Positions 44,540 to 56,304 of a stretch of 64,000 nucleotides of DNA are shown one piece after another. The notes beneath the pieces are model-generated. The model was not told the origin of the DNA and made no database searches. It worked only from the letters and a program-made list of their open reading frames with translations. Every line of letters starts with the position of its first letter. Position 1 is the first letter of the stretch. Source of the stretch: Prinsepia uniflora (taxonomy: Eukaryota; Streptophyta; Magnoliopsida; Rosales; Rosaceae); the NCBI GenBank assembly GCA_032719365.1, contig CM064867.1, forward strand, positions 70,988,136 through 71,052,135, in the 5' to 3' direction. Made by a program: the position numbers and the translations under genes.

Positions 44540-45576
44540 GAGTGATAGTTAGTACTGACGTGTTACCAAATTACTACAGAAGGGCTGACAGGGTTATCTA
44601 GCTTATGTTGTGGAGACGCGTGATGATCCTTAGAGAGCCGAGGATATACCGATGGTACGGGAGTTTCCAGATGTATTTTCGGAGAACTTGCCTAGTTTAC
44701 CACCACATTAGGAGATTGAGTTCACGATTAAACTACTCCCTGGGATGTGACCGATATCGCAGGCGCTGTATTGTATGGCACCGAAAGAGTTACGGGAGTT
44801 GAAGGTTCAACTGCAGGAGTTGGTGGATCTGGGATTCATCCGACCTAGTACTTCACTGTGGGGCGCACCAGTGTTATTTGTTAAGAAGAAAGTGGGTAGT
44901 CTACGGTTGTGTGTGGACTATCGGCAGTTTAATAAAGTGACAGTAAGGAACAAGTACCCCTTACCCAAGATCGATGACTTGTTTGACCCGTTCCTAGGTG
45001 CAAAGTATTTCTCTAAGATTGATCTTCAATCTGGTTACCATAAGTTGAAAATTGCTGAGGATGACGTCCCGAGGACTACTTTTGGACGAGGTACATGCAC
45101 TATGAGTTTTTGGTAATGCCGTTTGGGTTGACGAATGTACCGGTTGCATTCATGGACTTGATGCACAAAGTGTTCCGATCATACTTGGACAAGTTTGTGA
45201 TTGTGTTCTTTGATGACATCTTGGTTTATTCGAGGAGTGTCAAAGCGCACTAGAATCATCTGCGGTTAGTGTTGGGCTGGCTGAGGCGGAACCAGTTGTA
45301 TGCTAAACTTAGCAAGTGTCAGTTCTGGTTGAATAGTATTAGATTTCTAGGTCATATTATTTCAATTGAGGGGATTAGTATGGACCCCCAGAAGACGAAA
45401 GCTGTGACTAACTAAGAGCGACCAAAGACGGTTACTAAGGTTCGGAGCTTCGTAGGTTTAGTAGGCTACTATCGACGGTTTGTAGAGGCTTTCTCTACAA
45501 TCGCAGCTTCTTTGATCCAATTGACCTAGAAAGGGGATAAGTTTGTTTGGGATGAACATTATGAGCAGAGTTTTCA
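44540..45576 (+). pseudogene. Tekay-like reverse transcriptase (broken, first part)
   Basis: The plus strand shows the protease-RT linker (TKLLQKG, GYLAYVVETRDDP) and then RT. Motifs are APKELRELKVQLQELVDLGF, VKKKVGSLRLCVDYRQ, YPLPKIDDLF, FSKIDLQSGYHKLKIAEDDV, the catalytic FFDDILVYS (45206-45217 codes FFDD) and VGYYRRFVEAFSTI. Defects are several in-frame stops and a frameshift near 45090-45115. The frame runs into LTR 45577 at EQSF and continues exactly after the TSD at 51151. It is related to the minus-strand pol at 17162-17780 but far more decayed. Confidence 0.9.
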
Positions 45577-45777
45577 TGTAACGACCCTTTCCTGATTTTT
45601 GGGATTAATTAAGACTTAATTATGGATTAGACGAGGATTAACGGACGTTCATGGTAAAATTACGATTTTGCCCCTCAACGATGGCAAAAAGTTAAATTTT
45701 GACCTGGGAGGTCCGAGGCACGAGGACTAAGGACCGTTACGTTGATCGGGTCGATACGAGTCCGTAGACAGGCTGCA

Positions 45778-48679
45778 TGACTGGACCCACCCCGATTATC
45801 ACCTCGATAACCGGGATGAACCCTTCTCCCGTCTGACAACCTAACTTAAAAGGCCAAAATAACCACAAAAGAACCATGAAATATACATTTCCAGACCAGG
45901 GAGAAGTTATAATACAACTAGTCAACAGTAGCACAGTGCATCGTACAGTACAAGATAAGATAAAAATCCTACTAAGAGCTGGCCACACGCGCAATGGAAA
46001 AACTCTATGCCTCCGCCTCTGCCTCAACGTTAGCCCCAACGCTAGCACCATGACCTGGAGGGTGTTAAAAAAATTAAAAACAAGAGTGGACTAAACAGAA
46101 GAGTTATAAAACCGTTTATGAAATAAATCAGGGTTCACCCACCGTTTTGAAAACATGCATGCATAACCAAGTATCTTAAAACAACCATATGTACGATATG
46201 AAAATAAGTGCGGAAATCATCAGAAAATCAAAACCAAAATTCGGGCACTCGGCCCTAAATCCATAAGAACCAAGTTATTCGGGTCACAACCCAAAACATT
46301 TGAAAACCAGTGAAAAACATCAATCATACAAGTTTACTGGATCTTAAGTGCGGCTGAGTCTTTAAACTCAAAACCATGCTTAATAACCAGGCCTACCCGG
46401 GATATCAACGAGTCTTTAAACTCAAAACACAATCACAGGCCTCGGGGGGTATCACTATCACCGAGTCTTTAAACTCAAAACATTACCGAGTCTTTAAACT
46501 CAAAACATCTCAATCCAGGGCCCTCCCCCCGTCAATCAATCCGAGTCTTTAAACTCAAAACTAGATCCTGTAGGTTTTTCTCTTTTTTCGGGTCTTTAAA
46601 CCCAAAACCATTTTTCAAGCACAAGAAAATGCATCGAAATCAGAAAACCAAAACCAAACTGGAAATCTTCTAAAACCGAAAGCACGTTTGATCGAAATGG
46701 GACTTCCGCCCGAATTTCACTTCAAATCTCAATTCTTATCCACAAATTTCTAGTAAAACAGAATGTGTATAACATAAATCATTCATCCGAAACCATACTC
46801 AAAAGCATAACAGAATCATATTCTCGAAGTACGTGTAAATTTGATAACTCGTATTGGAAAACGTGCAATCAAGTAAAGCAAGCATATAGAAATCATAAAC
46901 ATAAAATCATGCATCGAAAGCATAAAATCATATATCTAAACATAAACAAATAAGTAAAACAGTTATGCATGCTCGGTTAGAAAACAAACAGTCCACTCAC
47001 AAGGTTCAAACACGCCACTCGCGTCCCGTACTCTCCTCAGCTGCCTCAGGAATTTCCCGACCTGTCAAAAGTCACCACTTCGGGTCAGAAACACTTCATT
47101 TAAGCTTACCCTAATTTCCCCAATTTTTCGAGATTTTTAAATGTAATTAAACGAACCCCTAAACCTTCGAATACTCAGAACTACCCCGATACTGTGTCCT
47201 ATCGACTCGAAACTTGTCCTAAAATGTTTGTTACATCGATTAGAGTGAAAACCATGTTGAATGTTTCCCCAAAACATGCCCCACGCGCCCTCACGCGCTG
47301 CCCAAAGGGGCTGCTCGTGGGAGCCACTCGCTGCTACAATTCATCGTCAACCTCCAGCCAACTCAATTCAGACCGGTCCGGTCCAACTGAGCCGGCGAGG
47401 CCGGTTTTCACCCGTTTTCAGTCAATGTTCAAACCTATCTACACCTTAAGTTTCGTCCTTGAATTTGTGATTGATTCACTTAATAAAATCGTGAAATAAA
47501 GCCCTAAACCTTACCTCCCAAAGTCGAACCAAAAACTCAGAAAGTCGACCTTCGGATTCCGGCCACCAGTCGCCCTTCCAGTCACGGTTTCGAGTCCCTG
47601 GACTTGGTAGTGACTTCCTACAGCTGCCTGAGTCAACAACAACACTCAACCAGTCCTTAAAACTCACGATTTTTGGTTGAACATTTCTGGAAAAACAGGG
47701 GGAACCCTAAGACCTTACCTCTTTTTGCTCACCGCCGTGCTCTCCACCACAGCCCTGCACGTCCTAGAGTCTCTTCTCAGGTCTCTGAACACCACCACAA
47801 GCCCAACTTCGATGGGTTTGATCGATTTTGTCCACGGCTGCTCACACCTTAACCTCTCTGTTTCCTTGGTATACTCTCCTTCTCACATTCCATTTTCACT
47901 CCCAAACTTTCACCAAGCACCACTCACCAGACTTCTCTGATCACTCACACTCTATCACAAGGACTCACAGGACTCACACACACAGAGAGACGATCAATTT
48001 CTCACTGTCTCAGTCTCTGTTTCTCTGATTTGAACGATAAACCCACACCTTTTAAAACTGTAAAATGAACGGCCGACTTGGATAGAATCCACTAGACAGA
48101 GGCCAGGTGTCTTGCATTCTGTGGTCCAACTCTCCCAAATATCCAATGAACTCAGCTCATGTGTCCTTATCCGGTTACACAAATCCCAAGGTGCTAAAAG
48201 ACTGATTTGCCCCTAAATGTCAAAATGACCATTTTTCCCTTCACTTTCTAGACCCAAATCTTGTCCGTCCGATGTCTGATGGCGGCGTGCCGCCTGTCGT
48301 TGTACTCAAGACGTCGAGATCTATAGAACAGTCCTTGAATTGCGTGAAGAATGTTTTCCACGTAAAAAGTCAACAATTCCCCCATTTTTAACCAAATTAC
48401 GAAAATGCCCTCAACCTTCCAAACACCATAACTTCTTCCTCGGATGTCGGAATCGGACGTGCCACCTGTCTACGGACTCGTGACGTCCCGAAATACATCA
48501 CGGTCATCCGTCAAAGTCTATTTGACCGCCCAAACTAAAAGTCAACATTTTGCCTATTCTAGGGGCAAAATCGTCATTCTACACCATCCGTCCAAAAGTA
48601 TCCAACTAACCACCGATTATCTTCGCTAATCCGTCATTAACCACTAATCTAATCCCGACTTCCGAGACGGGTTGTTACA
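45778..48679 (-). repeat. C-family solo LTR (-), third nesting level
   Basis: The plus strand begins TGACTGGACCCACCCCG and ends GAGACGGGTTGTTACA. On the minus strand this is a complete 2902-bp LTR with the C-type end. The flanking 5-mers CTGCA (45773-45777) and CGGCA (48680-48684) match at four of five bases; the host sequence expects CGGCA. It sits inside LTR 45577-51145, itself inside the Tekay-like element. Confidence 0.9.
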
Positions 48680-48804
48680 CGGCACGTTGAAATCGAACAT
48701 TCAATGGCAAAGTTATAGTTCACGGAGGTTCAGAGAAACTATTGCACGTTTTACGAGACAATTGGATTTTTGTCCTGAGTGGGGCCCAAATATTTTCCTA
48801 GGCT

Positions 48805-48838
48805 CAATGGATGAGTGACAAGTGTCACTCATCCATTG
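48805..48838. repeat. Perfect 16-bp-arm LTR palindrome
   Basis: CAATGGATGAGTGACA and TGTCACTCATCCATTG flank AG, a perfect 16-bp stem. It is about 325 bp into the host B LTR once the nested element is removed. Similar hairpins occur at 3737, 5894, 10098, 26653, 30181 and 30599. Confidence 0.9.
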
Positions 48839-51150
48839 CCTATTACCCCACATTCATGCATATCAATCTCATTTGTTCCATTCCCACCAAACCCACAACA
48901 CACACACGACCTACCGCAAAATCTCAAACCCACGACCCTTAATCCTCAGTTGCTGCTATTTGTGTAAACAGAGAAGTGAGAGAGGAGGTTGAGACGAGTC
49001 GAACGGTGACGAAATCGAGGACCGTCGTGGACGGTGGCCGTGAAACCGCGAAGGTAAGATTTTACGTTCAAAACTTAGATTTTCAATTTAGTACGTTTTG
49101 GGTGAGTCCTGATGATTGGATGATGTTCCTAGGTTCCTTGCGAGTTGAGGGGGATGGCTTTGGATGGAGGGCGACGATGGAGCGGCCTGGACAGAGAGCT
49201 GAAAAACTGGGCCGTGAAAGGAGGATCGAACAGGTAAATTCCAAGCCTCTTTTTAATGTTTTGAAATCATAGATTGATAGGGAATAAGAGGAGTAAGGAA
49301 TATGAATTGAAACGAGTTGAAAAGGTGGTCGGAAAAGGGGTGAACCGGTCACACCTGTTTGGTTGGACCGACATTGCAGTGAACCGGGTTCGGCCGGTCT
49401 GCGAGAGGTTGAAGACGACTGTAGCTAGGCGCGTGAAGCCCACGCGCAGTGCCTTTGGGCGTCGCGTGGAGCACTGTTTGGGAAAGTGTTCAACACATGA
49501 AATCATGCTTTCGATGTAACGAACATTTTGGGACAAATTTCGAGTCGATCGGACATCGTTTCAATATAGTTCAGGATGTCCGAAGGTTTAGGATCGAGTT
49601 TAAAATACGTTAAAAATCCCGGAAAATTAGAGGGCCTTTAATTGAAGGTTATTAAAATAGCTAGTAACCATCTAGTATGATTTGGATAGGTTTGGGTACC
49701 CCGGAGATGGTGATTGACCCGGGAGAGGCTTATGGCGAGCGTATCGAGGCGCATCAAAGACGGTTTGTGAGTAGACTTTGGCTTTCTAAATTGATGCATG
49801 CATAAATGTTTTATATGAGTTTAAGAACATGTTTTGAGATGCCATGAGTGCATATGATTTAAATATGATTTGTTGGGCATTTTCGGAGGAAAATGCGTTA
49901 GTGCACGTAGTTTGAGATTTCTATTTTATATGATGTTTGTGCTTCGGCCGAGTGTGCTACGTGCATATGTTTTATACGATTTATATGTGATTTCGAAGGT
50001 TTAACGGAGGTATGAAACCGAGGAACTGATTTACGGTTTTGGAAGATTTCGCGGAAGTGCGTGAATTCGATATTCGGGAATGAGCCCCAATTGAAAGACA
50101 ATTTGAAAAGGGCTTTGAAAATATGGAATCGGGAATGAGACCCATTTGATTGGAAACCATCGGACTTGGAGTCCACTTGACTTGATGAAAAATCGAGCTG
50201 AAGGCCCATTTGAGTTCTATGATTGGGCCGGGGGCCCGTTGGTTTACGAATTCGGGCTTGAGGCTCAGTTATGGTTTATAAATGTAATTTCGGGTCAGGG
50301 ACCCCAAATGGAATTGGATTTGGATTTATGATAGTTTACGGAAAACCCGGGCGTAGCCCTTTGAACGGTTTTGAGATATTTTGTGAAACGGTTTTCCATA
50401 TACCATCCTCACGAACGGTTGCCCTCCAGACGTCCCCGTAGTATCTTGGAGTGGCGGGTTTTCTCCTCTAGACGTCTCGTAGTATCCTAGAGTAGTCACG
50501 GGGTATTGCGTGCGAGGGGTCATTGCACGGAGGGACCGGTCCGTATAGTGACTTAGGAGCAGGATTGCCAGAGGTTAAAACCTCCCTTCAGGGAGGGTCA
50601 TTGATTTACGGGCCATTGACCTGGGTGGACCTTGGGGAGACATGGGATTTAAGACCCTGGGTAGCACGCGTATCTAGGAACCGTGATCGTGGAATTGGTT
50701 GTGACATCTCGGATGTCAAGCATCAGGGATGCCGAAGATCGATTTTGGGCTGAGACCCACATATATTGGTTTTGGGCTGAGTTCCCATAATGTTTGATTC
50801 ACGATTTTGGGCTAAGGCCCTAATGGTTTAATTAATGACAAATGGTTTTTCGAATGCATGCATGCTTTTTAGTGAAGGGTATAAACGTCTTTTTATGAAA
50901 TGTTTTTAATTAACTATTTGGTTTCGTCCACTCACAGCTTTTAAATGGTTTTAATGCCATTCAGGTTGATCGCGGATGCTGGCTGTAGCGGAGTACGAAA
51001 CATCACATTCCTCCTCCGATCCTGGAGCACTCTAGAAGCCTCGATGGGGCTAAAGTTGGAATTACCCCTTGTCAAATACTTCGTGTTAGAAGGGAGTAGG
51101 CACGTTTTGCGTTAATCCCGGAGGGATTTGGGACGGGTCTTGTCATTTCA

Positions 51151-51983
51151 GGAGTTGAAACAATGGCTGACTACTGCGCCAGTTCTTCCACTTCCAGATA
51201 ATGGTGGGGAGTTCGAGGTTTATAGCGACGCATCACTACATGAACTGATTTGCGTACTAATGCAGCATATGAGTGTTATTGCTTACGCCTCACCACAGCT
51301 GAAACCTCATGAGCTGAACTATCCCACTCATGATTTGGAGTTGGCGGCAGTGGTACATGATTTGAAGATTTGGACACACTATCTGTATAGTGAAACTTGC
51401 AGGATCTTCACCGACCACCAGAGTTTAAAACACTTGTTTACGCAGAAAGAATTGAATATGAGGCAGAGACGGTGGCTGAAGTTGATTAAGGACTACGACT
51501 GCACGATTAAATATAATCAGGGAAAAGCAAATGTGGTGGCGGATGCATTTAGTAGGAAGTCGGCGGGTTTGATTGCACACCTGAGGATGGTGTACCTTCC
51601 TTTGCTTGTGGAACTCCGGAAGGCTGGAGTCATGCTGGGAACTGATGATCAGGGAGTTTTGTTGGCTAGTTTTCATGTATGACCAATTCTAATCGACCGG
51701 ATCATTGAGGCTCAATTTTAGGATCCTACACTGTGTGTTTATTAGATCGAAGTTGAGGCAGGTGAGCGGCAGGATTTCACCATCCAAGGCGATGGTGCTC
51801 TAATGAAGCATGTCGTATATGTGTGCCTATAGTGGCAAAACTGAGAGCGGAGATTATGGAGGAGGCCCATAGTTCGGCCTATGCTATGCATCCAGGAGGG
51901 ACAAAGATGTACCGTACCCTCCGGGATCACTATTGGTGGGCCGGAATGAAGAGGGATATCGATGAGTTTGTCAGCAGATGTTT
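51151..51983 (+). pseudogene. Tekay-like RNase H and integrase N-terminus (broken, second part)
   Basis: Continuation of the 44540-45576 pol after the LTR. RNase H motifs are EFEVYSDASLHELICVLMQH, HDLELAAVVHDLKIWTHYLY, RIFTDHQSLKHLF and KANVVADAFSRKS. After a stop and a frame change the integrase zinc-binding region appears (EEAHSSAYAMHPGGTKMYRT, HYWWAGMKRDI). It ends abruptly near 51983, before the integrase core. The 3' end of the element and its 3' LTR are absent. Confidence 0.9.
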
Positions 51984-54297
51984 GAAAAGTCATTTACTTT
52001 GGGAGGATTAGATTGAGAAGTAATAATGGTTCCTTATCCATCTATGGATAATCTTCTCTAGTCCATTTATAATGAAAAGCCATTTACTTTTATTTTCTTT
52101 TTACATTGAATTTGACGAGTTATATATTTATAATCCAATTCAATATGACGTACCAAATATTAGGCAATCCTCAATATATATATTTTGTATATAAAAACAT
52201 TAGGGAACTAAATTATACCACATTAGGCATTCCACTACATAGTGAAGAGTAATATCACCAAATTGCATGCGTATTAAAATTGATTCACTTACAATAGGCA
52301 AATGTGATATTGCACTCGTGGCGAAATAACCACACTTGAGTATTATTTCTATTCTCGAGTGGGATTTTCATTATAGTACCGTGGATAAAACATAAAAAAA
52401 AAAAACACAAAACACTAGAGCCAAATAAGAAATTAACACATTATCAAACCAAGGTGGGCCCTCTTCCATCCACAGGACCATTCTCTGCAAGAAGAAGAGC
52501 ATGACGAGCGAGATGGTGAGCTACCTATTTGTACTGCCAATTTTTACATATTTAGTGAAAATTGATTCTAAGAATTTTCACTTATAAGTGATCCTATTCT
52601 ACAAGAGCGTTTTGTAATCACGTTTAATAATATATGGATAAAATGGGCAAATTGAGATACAAAGCGACAAAAAGTTCTAGTATAAAGGATAATGTGAGAC
52701 ATTTTGGGCTCGTTTGGTAAGTTTTGTTGTATTATATTATATAATTCAACTTACTTTCTCTCATCCTATTGGTTTAAGAAGATTAATTAGTCATAAAAGA
52801 AAAAACTTACTTTCTCTAATCCTATTGTTTTAAGATGATTAATTAGTCGCGACTCTCTCTCTCAAATTTTTTCCTCTGCCTTCTCTTTAGCTTCTTCCTA
52901 GTGTTGAAACCCTAGGTGTCGTTGCCCCTCACCATGGGTCGGCGGCAACGCCCTCCTATTTTCTTCTCTCAACTATCATTTTTCTTCATCTTCTTCCCTT
53001 CATCTTCCCCTCGTTCCTACCCTTCTTCGTTTCTCGTTCTCCTCCAATTTTCCTATTTTCTGCCATGCTTTCTTTTGCCCCTCACAGTGTTTTTCCAGCC
53101 TCTCCCTATGTGGAGGATATTGCTTGTCCTCTTATGGAGACTCCCGACATTTCTCCGGATCTAAGCTCCCATCTTCACCTCAAACTTCATCCACTATGCC
53201 TCAATCTTCACCTCAACCCTCACTGGTGGCTCTCGACGGTGCGCTCGCCTTGGTCTCTCTACCTATAAGCTTAGTTGGTCTCTCTACCTATCAACTTAGC
53301 GACTATTTCTGTATTTGAGTTTTCTCGGTGGGCCGAGACTCTGGGTTCCATTTAAAGTACATATTGCACTCGTTGAATGGATTATAAGAGTGCTTAATGT
53401 GTGGGTGGCATGCTTATCCCCATTTTTCGTTGGGCTTTTTAGTGTCATCTTCACTCTTCTCGTTTTTGTTGGTGTTGTGTTTGCAGGGGTACGGTGGCTA
53501 GGAGGGTTGAGTAAGTCAATTGCTGGAGTGGTAAAGGCTATCCATTTTTAGATTTATGGTTTCTTTTGCGCTTTTAATTTTTAAGTTTTTGGACTTATTT
53601 GATACATATGAAACCTTGTTAGTTTATCTATGTGTGTTTCATGTCTTTCTTAAAACATTTTTTGTTAATAGATTTTCAATGTCTTGTAATTACTTGTCTT
53701 ATCTAATGAAAGAATTTAATTATCCGATCAAAAAACTATTTTAAGAATATTAGATTAGAAACTTTGTCTCCAGACAATTAAATTAATACAAAGAGTCTTA
53801 ACAAACCAACTCTTTAGGCATTTTAATTTTTAAAACCGAAAAAGAAAATAATAATTAATGTTAAAGACAAATATAACTAAACTATAACCCTCCATATCAA
53901 TAATCAAATTTACGGATATATCGATATTGATATCGTTTACGCTGAACAAAAATGATGGAAATTAAATCCAAAAATTGGAAAATTTTAATGAAACTTTGGA
54001 AATAAAATAAGAACCCAATGTTGATGATATAAAATTAATTAAAATTATAAAATGACTTTGATATAATAAAAATATGACGTATAATATGATATGATGATCA
54101 CTAATATTATAAAACCTTAAATATAAATAGAAATTAAAATGAATTAATATAGGTGAATATTAATATAGTTAAAAATAACAATATATGTTTATAGTTGAAT
54201 GTTAATATTAGAAGACAAGCAATATATTAATAAATTAAATGTATATAATTTTTAATCGAGCATATATTTGTTTTTTCGGGTCAAATTAATATAGCAT
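51984..54297. other. AT-rich low-copy island, possible gene remnant
   Basis: Composition changes sharply from retroelement sequence to AT-rich DNA. The left border has an 18-bp near repeat (51983-52000 and 52073-52090). Other direct repeats are about 45 bp at 52748-52792 and 52804-52848, and 25 bp at 53250-53274 and 53275-53299. A pyrimidine-rich stretch at 52850-53300 and an intron-end-like TGTTTGCAG near 53490 hint at a transcribed host remnant. A short ATGACGAGCGAGATG followed by GTGAGC near 52500 resembles a first exon. No protein family is recognised. From about 53740 to 54297 it is very AT-rich with nothing identifiable. Confidence 0.5.
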
Positions 54298-54472
54298 AAT
54301 GTGAGTTGGTCGGGGAGTTGGGTTGGTTACAGACACGGGGTTGTGATCCGTAGGTGTCGTGGATCGCCTAAGTGTAGCGGAGTTGACGTTTAGATGGTTG
54401 GTCCAATGGTGGTATTTGTGTTTCGGATTAAGTTCCATGGTTGGAAAAGGTGGATATACTTCCAACTTGGTT
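54298..54472 (+). repeat. Retroelement interior segment, copy 2 of 2
   Basis: About 170 bp nearly identical to 18489-18655, abruptly joined to AT-rich DNA on the left. It is cut on the right by a C-family LTR inserted after TTGGTT. Confidence 0.88.
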
Positions 54473-56304
54473 TGACAGGACCCACCCCGAGTATCACCTC
54501 GATAATCGAGAAGTATCCTGCTCCCGTCTGACAATCGAACACAAAGACCGAAATAACCACAATAATTACATCACATACATTGCCAGACCAGGGAGATCGT
54601 ACGATACAGCAAGTCAACAGTATCATAGAGCATATTTAACTGTACAAGATAAGCATAAAACCCTACTCTGTGAGTTAACTATACACGTAACGGGAAAATT
54701 TTATGCCTCTGCCTCGGCGTTAGCCCCAAAACTCGCACCACGACCTGGAGGGTAGTAAAACATGAAAGTGTGAGTGGACTAAAAATAAAGAGTTATAGAA
54801 AACAGTTTTAACGAAATCAGAGTTCACCATCTGTTTTCAAACACGCATGCATAACTAAGTATCTGAAAACAATTACATGAATCGTATCAAAACCGTTACA
54901 GAAGATAGTCATAAAATCATGTAAAACCGAATGCAACATCAACAAATCAAACATGTTGGATCTATCCGAGTCTTTAAACTCATATATCAGGTCTTCCCGA
55001 GATATCAACGAGTCTTTAAACTCAAAACACAATCAATAGGCCTCAAGGGGTATCACAGTAACCGAGTCTTTAAACTCAAAACATATCAATCAAGGACCCT
55101 CCCCCGTCACATCAATAACTGGGTCTTTAAACCCAAAACCAGAATCCGGGTCTTTAAACCCAAAACCAGGTGTAAGTATATAGCAAATCCAGAATTCATC
55201 GTAAATCAAATTTCAAAACTAATCCGAAACCACATTTTATCAAAATAGAACTCATGTTCGAATTTTGTGTTCAGATTCCAAATCATGTTCATAAATCATA
55301 ATCAAAACATCATTAACATCATTAAAACGTAATACGCACATATCATATAAAATCGTCCATCAAACCATCATCAAAGCATAGGAGAAATCATAACCTCAAA
55401 ATACATAAAAATGCGATAAATCGTATTGAAAAGCGTGACATCACATAAAGCAAGAATGTCATAATCGTGAAATCATATATAGAAATATAAAACGAGTGAA
55501 TAAAAACAGTTATGCATGCTCGATTAGAAAACAAAAGTCCACTCACGAAGTCCAAACGCGTCACTCGTGTCCTGCACGCTCCCCGGACTCCTCGGGAATG
55601 TTCTGGCCTGTCAAAGATCATAATTTCGGGTCACAATTACTTCCAATAAGATTACATTAATTTGCCTAATTTTTCGGGATTTTTTCAACGTAATTTAATT
55701 AAAATCCTAAAACTTCAAACACTCAAAACTATCCCGAAACGACGTCCGATTGACTCGAAACTTGTCTCAAAATGTTCGTTACAATGAAAGGAGAAAATCA
55801 CATTTGACGTTGACCGGAGATCTTACCTCACGCGCCCTCACGCGCTGACCAAAGGGGCTGCGCGTGAAAGCCACGTGCCCTGCACAGTAAGCTACAGTGT
55901 CATCTTCTCTGCCCGTTTTCCTGCTAAACGGGTCGCGAACCCGCGACAAGACCCAGTTCATTTCCCTTCAATTCGACTTCAATTCTTGTAATTCTTCCAC
56001 CGAAATTCCTCTATGCTATCCTAATTTAAGTTCTCTATCACTAATTACACTACTCAAGCTCTAATCCTTGACTTCGCTAATGAACATTCAAACGGTTTCA
56101 AATTTCTAATCTCTATTAATTCGACTTAACTTTCTAATTAATTGATACAGAAGCATCCTAAGACTTAAATGAACGTTTTACCATAATCAATTGCACCAAT
56201 CGTTACCTGTAGGTAGTCATACTCAACCACGATTTTTTTTCTTCCAGAAATTGAACTCCAGTTCCCGGTCAAACATGATCAATTGCCTTCGAAACTAAAA
56301 ACAG
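54473..56304 (-). repeat. C-family LTR (-), 5' part missing
   Basis: The plus strand begins TGACAGGACCCACCCCGAG and follows the C pattern, with TTTAAACTC stem-loops at about 54960-55170. It is lost near 56304, where LINE coding sequence starts. About 1 kb of the LTR 5' end is absent compared with 45778-48679. The right boundary is approximate. Confidence 0.8.

Larger units (their letters stand above)
45577..51145 (+). repeat. B-family solo LTR (+) with TSD TTTCA, in pol
   Basis: Starts TGTAACGACCCTTTCC and ends GGGACGGGTCTTGTCA. Perfect TSD TTTCA at 45572-45576 and 51146-51150. It splits the RNase H region of the host element, whose frame resumes at once on the right. Without the nested 45778-48679 LTR it is about 2.67 kb. 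It carries the B-type stem-loop array (about 50090-50300). Confidence 0.95.

Noticed and set aside
52690..52710. A DNA-transposon terminal repeat (GGGCTCGTTTGGTA)
   Set aside because: This end motif is common in plant MITEs, but I found no inverted partner or TSD nearby.
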